From Saccharothrix sp. ST-888 (GTDB lineage: Bacteria; Actinomycetota; Actinomycetes; Streptomycetales; Streptomycetaceae): a stretch of 42,235 bases of DNA. Below, piece by piece: positions 1 through 8,276 of this stretch. Positions within the stretch are counted from its first letter, which is position 1. Each line of letters opens with the position of its first letter. The stretch is from contig NZ_JYJF01000059.1 of assembly GCF_000955975.1 (NCBI RefSeq), positions 1-42,235 on the forward strand, written 5' to 3'. The position numbers and the translations under genes were made by a program. The notes beneath the pieces are model-generated. The model searched no databases, had not been told where the DNA came from, and was given only the letters and a program-made list of their open reading frames with translations.

Positions 1-480
1 GTGCCGGATGGGGATGTCGGACCGGGTCTCGAAGAGCTGGTCGGCCAGGGTCAGCCAGGTCCCGATCGCGGTGCCGCCGGCCGGGTTGAGCTTGCGCAGG
101 GCCTGCTTGGCCTGCTGGCGGGTGGCGTGGTCGGCGACGGCCAGCTTGCCGTTGCCCGGGTAGACCTCGGTGGCGTTGTGGGTGCCCGCGACCACGGCGA
201 AGGCGACGCCGTCCCGCAGCGCGTCGATCGCGACGGCGGTGGCCTCACGGGCGTTGCGCATCTTCGTCGGCGGGTAGTCCATCGAACCCGAGCAGTCGAC
301 CATGACGACCACCGCGGCCTCGGCCCGCGCGCTGTCGGCGGACAGCCGCCCGCCCGAGGTGCCGCCGCCGGTGGCGGTGACGGTCACGATCGCGTTCACC
401 TCGCGAGCGCCGTCCGCCAGGTACTCGTTCTGGAAGATGTCGACGCTGAAACTCGGGTGCGACTTGGACAGAGTGGCCAT
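1..480 (-). CDS. VWA-domain protein, N-terminal part (truncated by window edge)
   Basis: The reading frame starts with ATG at 480 and runs off the left edge without a stop, giving the first 160 residues. After about 50 residues of beta-rich lead (MATLSKSHPSFSVDIFQNEY at the start) comes a von Willebrand factor A fold. Its metal-ion-dependent adhesion motif is clear: VVMVDCSGSMD, the DxSxS motif. VWA domains bind protein partners through a divalent cation. No signal peptide is visible, so it is probably cytoplasmic. It lies 131 nt downstream of the PP2C gene on the same strand and may be the distal gene of the PknG cassette. Its partner and role cannot be read from the sequence, and anything C-terminal to the VWA fold is outside the window. 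Confidence 0.85.
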   Translation of the reverse strand, partial: MATLSKSHPSFSVDIFQNEYLADGAREVNAIVTVTATGGGTSGGRLSADSARAEAAVVVMVDCSGSMDYPPTKMRNAREATAVAIDALRDGVAFAVVAGTHNATEVYPGNGKLAVADHATRQQAKQALRKLNPAGGTAIGTWLTLADQLFETRSDIPIRH

Positions 481-493
481 CGCTGCTCCTGTC

Positions 494-574
494 GAGCGGT
501 GAGTGAGTAGAGCGGTGAGTGAGCCGGGGGAGAGTGGGCCGGGGGCGAAGTGGGTCGAGGGAGAGTGGGCCGGG
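494..574. repeat. Short G-rich direct repeats between the VWA and PP2C genes
   Basis: Two direct repeats lie in the 131-nt gap. GAGCGGTGAGTGAG occurs at 494-507 and 510-523 (16-nt period). GGGAGAGTGGGCCGGG occurs at 528-543 and 559-574 (31-nt period). Both are exact. The region may be a slippage-prone spacer or a regulatory leader for the VWA gene; nothing decides between these. Confidence 0.7.
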
Positions 575-611
575 CGCGAGGGAGGTGGGCCGGTGCCGGA
601 GTGGCGGTGGG

Positions 612-1751
612 TCAGATGGCGGTGCCGGTGGCTGCGGGGGAGGGCTGGTCCGGCAGCGTCCGGAAGGGCTGGAAGTCGACCAGGGTCGGGGCGGGTTCGA
701 TGGCGGGCGGGTCGATCGGCAGGACGGCGACGGTGATGTTGTCGTGTCCGCCGGCCGTGACCGCGAACCTCACCAGCGCCTGGGCGGCCGCCAGCGGGTC
801 GGTCCGGGCGTCGGCGCGGACGAAGAAGGCCAGGTCGGTGGCGGCCTCGGCGTAGTTCCACAGGCCGTCGGTGCAGACCAGCAGGACACCGGGGACGTGC
901 GGGGTGAAGCTGACGGTGTGCGGTTCGAGCTCCTCCGCGTCCGCGCCGAGCCAGCCGGTGATGGCGTGCGCACGAGGGTCCGCGTACGCCTCGGCCTCGC
1001 CCATCAGCCCGGCGGCGACCACCCTGGCCGCCCAGGAGTCGTCCTCGGTGAGCCGGTACGGGACGGCGGAGACCCGGTCGTCAGGGATCCAGTACGCCCG
1101 GGTGTCGCCGACCCAGCCGATGGTGATCCGTCCGGCGGCCGAGATCGCGCTGACATAGGTGCACGCCGGCGCGTTGAGGCTGCCACCGGGCGTGAGCGGT
1201 CCGTCCTGCGCCAGCGCGGAGACGGCGTGCGCGGCCGCCTCGATGGCGCCGCGCATCGCGGCCTCGGGCTCCTCGCCCTGCTCCAGGGCGGTCAGCAGGG
1301 ACTCCGAGGCGGCGTCGACGGCCGCCGCCGACGCCTCGTCGGGCCGGGCGGAGGAGGAGACGCCGTCGCAGACCACCGCGACCACGGCGGGCTCGCCGCC
1401 GGGCAGCGACGTGGCGGCCACGGTGAACGCGTCCTCGTTGCGGTGGTGGCGCAGACCGCGGTCGGTGACCCCGGCGACGCCCGCGAGGGAGCGCTCCTGG
1501 TGGTCGCGCGGCCGGGGCTGCACGCCCCCGCAGGACTCGCAGTACCCCTCGACGGTGAGCTCGGCCGAACCGCAGTGCACGCAGCTCGGCGGCGCGGCGG
1601 CCTCGGTCCTGGGAGCGGCCTCGGGACTGGCCTCGGGGGCGGGCTCGGGTTCGGGTTCGGGTTCGTTCAGGCTTCGGCCGCAGGCGCCGCAGAAGACGTC
1701 CTCCGGTTCCAGCGGCTCGGCACAGCTCGGGCACACGGTCTGCTGCGGCAT
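612..1751 (-). CDS. PP2C-family Ser/Thr protein phosphatase with N-terminal zinc ribbons
   Basis: A 379-residue protein starting at ATG 1751, only 5 nt after the kinase stop, so the two are surely cotranscribed. The N-terminus carries two cysteine clusters: CPSC...CGAC (C7, C10, C21, C24), then, after a Glu/Pro-rich linker, CVHC...CESC (C57, C60, C71, C74). Both look like zinc ribbons. The PP2C catalytic domain fills about residues 90-355 with the metal and phosphate motifs in order: RHHRNEDAF, VVCDGVSSS, GWVGDTRAY, CTDGLWN and GGHDNIT. PP2C enzymes remove phosphate from Ser/Thr using two Mn/Mg ions. Position next to a PknG-type kinase suggests it reverses that kinase's phosphorylation or acts on the kinase itself. 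The second zinc motif (GYCESCG) resembles the kinase N-terminal repeats, so the two may share a docking mode. It is soluble, with no membrane helix, unlike mycobacterial PstP. Confidence 0.93.
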   Translation of the reverse strand: MPQQTVCPSCAEPLEPEDVFCGACGRSLNEPEPEPEPAPEASPEAAPRTEAAAPPSCVHCGSAELTVEGYCESCGGVQPRPRDHQERSLAGVAGVTDRGLRHHRNEDAFTVAATSLPGGEPAVVAVVCDGVSSSARPDEASAAAVDAASESLLTALEQGEEPEAAMRGAIEAAAHAVSALAQDGPLTPGGSLNAPACTYVSAISAAGRITIGWVGDTRAYWIPDDRVSAVPYRLTEDDSWAARVVAAGLMGEAEAYADPRAHAITGWLGADAEELEPHTVSFTPHVPGVLLVCTDGLWNYAEAATDLAFFVRADARTDPLAAAQALVRFAVTAGGHDNITVAVLPIDPPAIEPAPTLVDFQPFRTLPDQPSPAATGTAI

Positions 1752-1756
1752 CGCTC

Positions 1757-4294
1757 TCACACCCACGTCCGGGGGCGGGCCCGGTTCGCCCGCTCCACCA
1801 TGTCGATCCTGGTCTCGGCCCGGTCGGACAACCGGGCCAACACTCGGTAGGAGTGTTCCAGAGCGAACCGTAGTTCCCGCTCGCTGGCCGGATGTCCGAG
1901 CACCTGAACGGCGGCCTTTCCGCCCTCGCCCGGCAGCCCGGCCAGCACCCAGCCGAGCGCACTGTCCAGCACCTCGACCGCCAGTTCCTCGCGCCGCCGG
2001 GCGTCCAGGGCGAGCCCGGACAGCTGCTCGGAGCACTGGACCAGGTCCGGTCCGAGCAGCTCCGCCGCGGCCCGGCCGCGCAGCCGGGCCCGGACGGCGC
2101 CGATCCGGGCGGCGGTGAAGTGCGTGGACACCTCGGGCACCGCCTCCAGAGCGCGCACCGCGCCCGGCCGGTCCCCGGCGGCCAGCCGGACCCGGGCCAG
2201 GCCGAAGGCGGCGCTGACGTAGGCCCGGTCGGTGCTGCCGACCAGCCGGTAGAATTCGGCCGCGTCCTCGCCCGCGCCGAGCAGTTCGGCGCAGACGGCC
2301 AGGCCCAGCTTGGGCGCGGCCTCGCCGGGGAAGGCGTCGTAGACGGCGTCGAAGGCCTCGGCGGCCTCGGCGATCCGGGCCGGGGCGGCAGCCCCGGAGG
2401 CGCCGGCGGCCTCAGTGCTCCCGGAGGACCCGGAGGACCGGATCACCAGCGCGGCCAGCCCCCGGTACCAGACGACCCGCCAGTCGTCGGGGTGGTCGGC
2501 CTCCAGGGCGCGCAGCGCGGCGTCCACCGCGGGGCCGTCCCGCAGCTCCAGGTGGGCGCGGAGTTCGCGCAGCAGCAGCTCGACCGAGGGGTTCGGCGCG
2601 GTGGCCAGCGCGGCCAGGGCCTCGGCGGGCGAACCGGCGACCAGGGTGGCGAGGAAGCCGGCGTTGGGGTCGGCGGGGTCGACGCGGGGGGCGGGCAGGG
2701 CCAGTGCGGCGGCCGCCGCATCCAGTGGCTCGGTGGCCAACTCGGTGTCCACCACGCGCAGTTCCGGTCCGAACAGGGTGGAGAGCGCGGGGCGCGGACG
2801 CCCGTCCTGCAGGCTCAGCACCTCGCGCAGCACGCCGGTCAGCTGGTCGGCCATCTCCTCGGCGGAGGCGAACCGGCGGGCCGGGTCGGGGTCGGTGGCC
2901 CGGACCAGGAAGCGGTAGTACGACTCGTACGTGGCGAACAGCGGGACCTGCTCGGGGTCGGGCAGTTCGTAGCGGTAGCCGGTCGAGTAGCCCTGGAAGT
3001 CGAAGGTCAGGACGGCCAGGGTGCGCGCCACGGTGTACAGGTCGGAGGCGGGGGAGGGGCCGTGGGTGGCGATCTCCGGGGCCTGGTAGCCGACGGTGCC
3101 GTAGATCGGGCCCTCGTCGTCGAGGCGGCGGACGGCACCCATGTCGATGATCTTGAGTGAGTCCTCGGCCTGTATCACGTTGTCGATCTTGAAGTCGCAG
3201 TAGACCAGCCCCCGGCTGTGCAGGTGGCCCAGCGCGGGCAGCGCCTCGAGCGCGTACGCGATGGCCTGTTCGACCGGCAGCGGGTCGCGGCGGCCGTCGG
3301 GGCTGCGGCGCTCGTTGGCGATGTCCTTGAGCGACTTGCCGCCGACGTACTCCATCACGATGTAGCCGTCGGTCGAGCCGGAGCGCAGATCGGGGTGCTC
3401 GACGAAGTTGATGATGCGGACGATGTTCGGGTGGTCCACCTCGGCCAGGAAGCGGCGTTCGGCGATCGCCACCGCCAAGGCGTCCTCGTCGCCGGTGTCC
3501 AGCAGGCCCTTGAGCACCACCCAGCGGTCGCTGACCCGCCGGTCCACGGCCAGGTAGATCCAGCCGAGGCCGCCGTGCGCCAGACAGCCGAGCACCTCGT
3601 ACTGGCCGCCGACCAGATCGCCGCGCGCCAGCTTGGGCGTGAACGAGTACGGCGTGCCGCACTTGGTGCAGAAGCCCTCGGGACGGCCCGGACGGCCGTT
3701 CTTCTCCCGGCCCACCGGGGTGTCGCACTTGCTGCAGAACCGCTTGCGCTCGGGCACCTGGGGGTCGGTCAGTACGGCTGCGGCCGGGTCGGGGCCGGGG
3801 ACCGGAGGCACCGTCACCAGCCCGGCGCCCAGGTTGCCGCGCCGCGCCGTACCCGCACTGCCGCCCTTGCCGCTGCGCACCGAGAGCGAACGGCCGCTGC
3901 CGGTACGGGCGGAGCGGTGCGAGCGGGAGCGGCCCGACATCGACCGGGCCGAACCGGTACTGGTCGAACCGGTGCGGGCGGAGTCCGGCGAACCGGTGCG
4001 GGCCGAGGGCAGGTACGGCTGGGTCCGGGCGCCCGTCTCCAGCGGAGCCAGCCCGCACTCGTCGCAGTAGCCGTCCGCGTCGATCGTCCCGGCGCAGTCG
4101 CCCCTGGTGCACCGGTTGCCGGGGCCGGAGGTGCCGCCGGGGCCCGTCTGCCCGCTCTGCGCGGCCTGCCCGGTCCGGCCGTTCGGCGCGGCCGCCGCCG
4201 GGGCCAGCCCGCACTCGTCGCAGTAGCCGTCGGCATCGATCACGCCCGAACCGGAGCAATCCGGCCGTGCGCACGCCTCGCCCGCCTCACCCAT
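1757..4294 (-). CDS. pknG: PknG-type Ser/Thr protein kinase (zinc repeats, rubredoxin-like, kinase, TPR)
   Basis: An 845-residue cytosolic kinase; ATG 4294 follows the coiled-coil gene stop by 5 nt. Two N-terminal repeats share IDADGYCDECGLAP (about residues 19-32 and 71-84) and carry cysteines 8, 13, 25, 28 and 62, 67, 77, 80. A Ser/Arg/Thr/Gly-rich linker covers about 97-152. A rubredoxin-like module follows with C187-x2-C190-x18-C209-x2-C212. The kinase domain (about 228-500) has K262 as the beta3 lysine; from memory, the Cys spacing and the 50-residue distance from last Cys to Lys equal those of mycobacterial PknG. Other PknG marks are the loop YCDFKIDN (D366) without HRD arginine and DMG (383-385) in place of DFG. 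The rest, about 560-840, is helical and TPR-like. In mycobacteria PknG phosphorylates GarA to control glutamate and 2-oxoglutarate metabolism; no GarA-like FHA gene lies in this window. Confidence 0.93.
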   Translation of the reverse strand: MGEAGEACARPDCSGSGVIDADGYCDECGLAPAAAAPNGRTGQAAQSGQTGPGGTSGPGNRCTRGDCAGTIDADGYCDECGLAPLETGARTQPYLPSARTGSPDSARTGSTSTGSARSMSGRSRSHRSARTGSGRSLSVRSGKGGSAGTARRGNLGAGLVTVPPVPGPDPAAAVLTDPQVPERKRFCSKCDTPVGREKNGRPGRPEGFCTKCGTPYSFTPKLARGDLVGGQYEVLGCLAHGGLGWIYLAVDRRVSDRWVVLKGLLDTGDEDALAVAIAERRFLAEVDHPNIVRIINFVEHPDLRSGSTDGYIVMEYVGGKSLKDIANERRSPDGRRDPLPVEQAIAYALEALPALGHLHSRGLVYCDFKIDNVIQAEDSLKIIDMGAVRRLDDEGPIYGTVGYQAPEIATHGPSPASDLYTVARTLAVLTFDFQGYSTGYRYELPDPEQVPLFATYESYYRFLVRATDPDPARRFASAEEMADQLTGVLREVLSLQDGRPRPALSTLFGPELRVVDTELATEPLDAAAAALALPAPRVDPADPNAGFLATLVAGSPAEALAALATAPNPSVELLLRELRAHLELRDGPAVDAALRALEADHPDDWRVVWYRGLAALVIRSSGSSGSTEAAGASGAAAPARIAEAAEAFDAVYDAFPGEAAPKLGLAVCAELLGAGEDAAEFYRLVGSTDRAYVSAAFGLARVRLAAGDRPGAVRALEAVPEVSTHFTAARIGAVRARLRGRAAAELLGPDLVQCSEQLSGLALDARRREELAVEVLDSALGWVLAGLPGEGGKAAVQVLGHPASERELRFALEHSYRVLARLSDRAETRIDMVERANRARPRTWV

Positions 4295-4299
4295 GATTC

Positions 4300-5646
4300 T
4301 CAAGCCCCCCGCTCGTCCTGGTACCCGGTCGCCGATCCGCCAACCGCCGACTCCCCGGCCGGCTGCGCAGCCTCCGGCCGCACCGGCCGCAGTGCCTGCT
4401 GGAAGCGGCTCACCGCCTCCGCCGCCGCCCGCAGGTCGCACGGTGCGCTCCACAGCAGCCAGCGGGCCTTCTCGAAGCGCTCGACGACCACTGGGTCCTC
4501 GGCCACGCCGAGCCGGGCGGCCATCGCCTTGTACGCCTCCAGCCGTCCGCGCAACTCGGCCCGGAGGGCGAGCGGTTGGGCCACCTCGGTGAGCGACTGC
4601 CGGGCCCGGGCGAGCTCCTTGGCGGCGGCGTCCTCCAGCGTGTCCAGCAGCGATGCCAGCCGGTGCCACTGGCCGGACTGCTGGAACTCCACCGCCTGGA
4701 CGATCCGTTCGCGCAGCGCCGAGGCGGGCCCGGGGACGGCCGGGACCTCGGTCGCGGCGATCTTCGCCAGCACCTCGCCCCGGGCGCGCCGGGCCTCCGC
4801 CAGCGTGGCGTCGGCCCGTTGCAGCAGGTCGCCGACCTGCTGGAGCCGCTCGTGGGCCTCGTCGCGCAGCCGGAGCAGGCCCTCCAGTTCGACCCGGATC
4901 TCGTCCAGGCCGCGTCCGGCGCGGTCGAAGCGCTCGGTGTCCACCACACCCGAGGCCGGCGCGAACGGGCCCGCGCCGGTGGGGGTGTCGCTGCCGCGCT
5001 GCGCGGGCACCCGGACCGGGCGCCAGAGCGCCAGCGGGTCGGCCAGGACCTCGGCCCGCAGCGCCGTCAGCTCCCCGCTGAGCAGGGTCAGGTCGTCGCC
5101 GAGCGGGTGCGCGCCGGGCCGGACGCCGACCGAGACGGCGAGCATCTGCACCCGGCCGAGCTCGGCCAGCAGCAGGTCTATCCGGGCGGGCAGCGCGGAC
5201 CAGACCGCGTCGGCGGCGTTCACCACCTCCAGCACGGTGGCGTACCAGGCGTTCATCCGCTCCATCAGCACGTCCAGGCTGACCCGTTCCACCAGCCGGG
5301 CCGGTCCGGGGCCCGCCACGTCCGGCAGTTGGCCGCCGGAGACGGTCACGGCCGCGCCGCCGAGCAGTTCGCTCAGCTCGGCCAGTTCGGCGCTGCCCGG
5401 ACGGTTGCGGCGGGAGCGGACCGCCCGGGCGGAGGCCAGCGCCTCCGAGTAGCGGTCGAACAGCGCCCAGAGCAGCGTCAGGCCCTGCGCGGCGACGGAC
5501 CAGCGCTCCTCGGTCCGGCCGCTCAGCGCGGCGCCCTCCAGCAGCCGGCGGCCGGGGTGGTCCTGCAGGGCCAGCAGCGCCGCCTCCACGGCATCGCGCT
5601 CCGCGCCGAGCCGCGCCAGTGCGCGGTCCACCTCCTCCCGGTTCAT
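4300..5646 (-). CDS. Helical coiled-coil protein of unknown function in the pknG cassette
   Basis: About 448 residues from ATG 5646. A longer frame reaches further upstream, but its sequence before MNREEVDRAL is low-complexity and overlaps a hairpin, so I prefer this start; no strong ribosome site is visible. The protein is almost entirely alpha-helical, with long Ala/Leu/Glu/Arg heptad-like stretches at about 240-300 and 310-390, and a short Gly/Ser tail. No signal peptide, membrane helix or catalytic motif can be seen, and I do not recognise a family. It sits between glnH and pknG, ending 5 nt before the kinase start. A scaffold or adaptor linking the sensor to the kinase is a reasonable inference from position only. 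Confidence 0.75.
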   Translation of the reverse strand: MNREEVDRALARLGAERDAVEAALLALQDHPGRRLLEGAALSGRTEERWSVAAQGLTLLWALFDRYSEALASARAVRSRRNRPGSAELAELSELLGGAAVTVSGGQLPDVAGPGPARLVERVSLDVLMERMNAWYATVLEVVNAADAVWSALPARIDLLLAELGRVQMLAVSVGVRPGAHPLGDDLTLLSGELTALRAEVLADPLALWRPVRVPAQRGSDTPTGAGPFAPASGVVDTERFDRAGRGLDEIRVELEGLLRLRDEAHERLQQVGDLLQRADATLAEARRARGEVLAKIAATEVPAVPGPASALRERIVQAVEFQQSGQWHRLASLLDTLEDAAAKELARARQSLTEVAQPLALRAELRGRLEAYKAMAARLGVAEDPVVVERFEKARWLLWSAPCDLRAAAEAVSRFQQALRPVRPEAAQPAGESAVGGSATGYQDERGA

Positions 5647-5736
5647 CACCGGGCCAGCAGATCCTGCCAACGCTCCGTCCTTCCTCTGTCCGTACGGTCG
5701 TGTCCCGGGTCCGGTCACGGTTCCGGTCCTGTCACT

Positions 5737-5762
5737 GCTCCGGGCCTGCGATGGCCCGGAGC
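5737..5762. terminator. Perfect 10-bp hairpin between glnH-like and coiled-coil genes
   Basis: Arms GCTCCGGGCC (5737-5746) and GGCCCGGAGC (5753-5762) pair exactly around a 6-nt loop. There is no T-run. In a same-strand gene series this could be a partial terminator or an mRNA stability element that sets the ratio of the binding protein to the kinase genes. Confidence 0.55.
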
Positions 5763-5782
5763 CTGCCACTATCGCGGATCCG

Positions 5783-6787
5783 TCACCTGAGGTAGTCCGC
5801 CGGGTCGGCACCCATGCTCGCGGCCAGCCAGTGGTCGTAGCTCGCCCGCCAGCCGCCGTTCGCCCGGTAGTCCACCAGCACCTGGTTCACCCGCGCCACC
5901 AGGTCGGTGTCCTCCTTCTTCATCGCGATGCCCATGTGGGCGAACGCGATCTGCCCGCCGGCCTGTTCGACCGTCGGGTCCTGCGCGGCCTGGGCGGCCG
6001 CGAGCGCCGTGTCGGTCAGCGTGGCGTCCACCTGGCCGAGCTGCATCAGCACCAGGCAGTCGAGTTGGTTCTCCACCACCTTGACGTCGGCAGTGCCGTA
6101 AGGGTTCTGCTTGAGCAGCGCCTGCGAGGACGACTGGTCGGCCACGCAGGCGCGCTTGCCCTTGAGCCCCTGCTCAAGGTTGGTGACCTTCGCCGCCCTG
6201 GGGACCACCAGCCGTTGGCCGGAGGCGAAGTACGGGGCCGAGAAGGCGACGTCCTGCCACCGCTCGCAGGTGATCGTCATGGTACGGGCGATCAGATCGA
6301 CCTGGCCGGTCTTGATGGCTTCAATACGCTTGGCCGTCGGGACGGTCCGGAAGGTCACCTTGTCCGGGTCGCCGAGGATCGCCTTGGCCACCGCCCTGGC
6401 GAGGTCGATGTCGAAGCCCTCGATCCGGCCGGTCTGCGGGTTCCGGTAGCCCCAGTGGTAGCTGTTCTGGTCCACCCCGACGATCAGTGTGCCGCGCTGC
6501 TTGATCTGCCGGACCTTGGGCCCGCTCTCGTTCGGACTCGGCGCCGCCGTACGGTCCTCGCAGCCGCCCGCCAGATCCTGCGCTGACTGCGGCGCGGCCG
6601 CCTCGGCCCTGGGCTGCGCCGCCGTGGCCGGACCGACCGCACCCGAGGTGCCCGCGCCGATCAGCCAGGCCGCGAGCACGGCGACGCCCGTCATCCGCGC
6701 AGCGCGCGCCGTCGCCGTACGTCGCGGCGCGGTGCGTCCGGTCGCGGTACGGTCCGTCACCTGCCGTGCTGTTGTTGCCGTGCGCAT
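5783..6787 (-). CDS. glnH: GlnH-like family 3 solute-binding protein (glutamate/glutamine type)
   Basis: A 334-residue exported protein. ATG 6787 lies 13 nt after the glnX-like stop, with a GGGGGAA purine run as ribosome site. A basic N-terminal stretch of about 30 residues precedes a hydrophobic segment (VAVLAAWLIGAGTSGAV), an unusually long signal region. I see no perfect lipobox, though GGCEDRT near residue 75 could be considered. The mature part is a family 3 periplasmic-binding fold: GTLIVGVDQNSYHWGYRN, then GFDIDLARAVAKAILG, the ligand-gripping RTMTITCERW and the hinge ADQSSSQALLKQNPYG. No amino-acid permease or ATPase is adjacent. As in mycobacterial GlnH, it more likely delivers ligand (Asp/Glu-type) to the neighbouring sensor than to a transporter; that role is inferred from family and context. 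Confidence 0.9.
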   Translation of the reverse strand: MRTATTARQVTDRTATGRTAPRRTATARAARMTGVAVLAAWLIGAGTSGAVGPATAAQPRAEAAAPQSAQDLAGGCEDRTAAPSPNESGPKVRQIKQRGTLIVGVDQNSYHWGYRNPQTGRIEGFDIDLARAVAKAILGDPDKVTFRTVPTAKRIEAIKTGQVDLIARTMTITCERWQDVAFSAPYFASGQRLVVPRAAKVTNLEQGLKGKRACVADQSSSQALLKQNPYGTADVKVVENQLDCLVLMQLGQVDATLTDTALAAAQAAQDPTVEQAGGQIAFAHMGIAMKKEDTDLVARVNQVLVDYRANGGWRASYDHWLAASMGADPADYLR

Positions 6788-6800
6788 CGTCGGTTCCCCC

Positions 6801-8276
6801 TCACCGGTACTCGGCCAGTCGGCGGCCCAGGCCCCTGATCACACCGACCGCCGCCAGGACGGCCAGCACCGCGGCACCCGCCGCCACGGCGTCCAGCACC
6901 CCGTCGGTGCCCTTCGCGGACCGTGTGAACGCCGTCTGCTCGGCCGTCGCGGCCCGCGCGAGCTGCTGGTCGAGTGCGGTGAAGACGCCCTCCGCGGAGT
7001 CGTCGGAAGCCCCGACCGTGGTGCGCAGCGCGGCGTCGTAGTCGCCCTGTTCGTTGCTCTTGGCGGCGGCCTGGTGGCGGCCGTCCCAGGTGGTGAAGAG
7101 GTCCAGTGCCCGGGCCAGGGCCGCGTCCGCCTCGCCGGGCGCGCCTGCACGGGCCAGCGCGAGGTTGCCGCCGCCCGTCCGGCTGCCGCCGTCCCCGGCG
7201 AGCGGACCGGCCAGCGCGCCGGTGAGCGCGGCCCAGCGCGCGGCGTAGGTGTCGGAGGCGCCCCGGGCGACCAGGTCCATGTTCTCCGCGGTGTGCGACT
7301 GGAGCGCCTCGATCCTGGCCTGGTCGAGGGTCCGCAGCGGGACCGCGCCGTGCTCCCGGCTGTCCGTCAGGTCGGACCGGGCGGACAGACTGCCGGTCGC
7401 GAGCCAGAGCACTGCGGCCAGTACGGCGGCGGTGGCGCCGAGCAGACCGGGGCTGAACACCCGGTTGGTCCGGCGCAGCAGCAGCACCTGGCACCGGATC
7501 AGCGCCGCCAGCGTCAGCCCGCCCAGCACGAGTGCCGCCCACGGGAAGGCGCCGGCGTCCGCGTAGTCGCCGTCCAACTGCGCGGCCTCCACCGCCGCGA
7601 GGCGTTCCGCGGCGGGCAGCATGGACTCCTGCATCTGCTTGGAGGCGTACCGCAGATAGGCTCCGCCGAGCGGCAGACCCTGCCGGTTGTCCGCCCCCGC
7701 GGTCTCCACCAGGCCCGCGTACTGCGGGAGTTGCCGGTTGAGGGTGGCGACCCACTGCTGGGCGTCGGAGGAGGAGCCGGTCCTGGCGGCGGCCTCGGCG
7801 AGCAGCCGGGCGGCGGTGTCGAGATCGGCGCGGTAGCGGTCGCGGACGGCCTGCGGGGCGTCGCCCGCGAGCAGGAACGCGGAGGCGGCGGTGGCGTCGG
7901 CGTCGGCGAGCGAGCGGTAGATCTCGGCGGCGTTCTGGCTGAGCGGCTGGCTGTGCGAGACCACCTGGTCCGCTGCACGGGCCCGGCCGGTCGCCTGCCA
8001 GGCCGCCAGCGTGCCGAAGGCCAGCACCAGGACGGTCAGCAGGACGGCGGCCGTGCGCAGTCGGCCGGGCGCGGTGTCCGTCGTCCGCCGCAGCAGCGCC
8101 AGGCCACGCCGGGGAGTCGGCGGTGCGGGTGCGGGTGCGGGTGTCGTCGCCGGTGTCGGTCGCGGAGTCGGCGCTGGTGACTCCGGTGCCGGTGGTGCTG
8201 ATCCCGGTCCCGGTCCTGGTGCCGGTCCCGGTGTCGGTCTCGGTGCGACTTCCCCCGCCTGTGCCGGTGTTGCCAC
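6801..8276 (-). CDS. glnX: GlnX-like four-helix membrane sensor
   Basis: About 491 residues using GTG 8276, which has GGGGAGAG 7 nt upstream; an ATG at 8363 in the same frame is the alternative. The N-terminal ~55 residues are Pro/Ala/Gly repeats, probably cytoplasmic. Four membrane segments follow: TM1 near AAVLLTVLVLAFGTLAAW, TM2 near WAALVLGGLTLAALI, TM3 near ATAAVLAAVLWLATG and TM4 near AAGAAVLAVLAAVGVI. Two helical loops of about 130-150 residues, TM1-TM2 and TM3-TM4, would face outside. This matches the layout of GlnX, which receives the GlnH-ligand signal and passes it to PknG. There is no kinase or methyl-acceptor domain. It heads the cassette and is divergent from the nucleosidase gene. 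Confidence 0.85.
   Translation of the reverse strand: MATPAQAGEVAPRPTPGPAPGPGPGSAPPAPESPAPTPRPTPATTPAPAPAPPTPRRGLALLRRTTDTAPGRLRTAAVLLTVLVLAFGTLAAWQATGRARAADQVVSHSQPLSQNAAEIYRSLADADATAASAFLLAGDAPQAVRDRYRADLDTAARLLAEAAARTGSSSDAQQWVATLNRQLPQYAGLVETAGADNRQGLPLGGAYLRYASKQMQESMLPAAERLAAVEAAQLDGDYADAGAFPWAALVLGGLTLAALIRCQVLLLRRTNRVFSPGLLGATAAVLAAVLWLATGSLSARSDLTDSREHGAVPLRTLDQARIEALQSHTAENMDLVARGASDTYAARWAALTGALAGPLAGDGGSRTGGGNLALARAGAPGEADAALARALDLFTTWDGRHQAAAKSNEQGDYDAALRTTVGASDDSAEGVFTALDQQLARAATAEQTAFTRSAKGTDGVLDAVAAGAAVLAVLAAVGVIRGLGRRLAEYR

Noticed and set aside
4295..4669. N-terminal extension of the PknG-like kinase to 970 residues
   Set aside because: The added residues are Arg/Gly/Ala-rich, overlap the coiled-coil gene in another frame, and precede a good ATG placed 5 nt after that gene's stop.
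8110..8240. Repetitive GTGCGGGT/GGTCCC pattern suspected to be a tandem-repeat array
   Set aside because: It encodes the Pro/Ala/Gly-rich N-terminus of the GlnX-like protein; codon repetition explains it.
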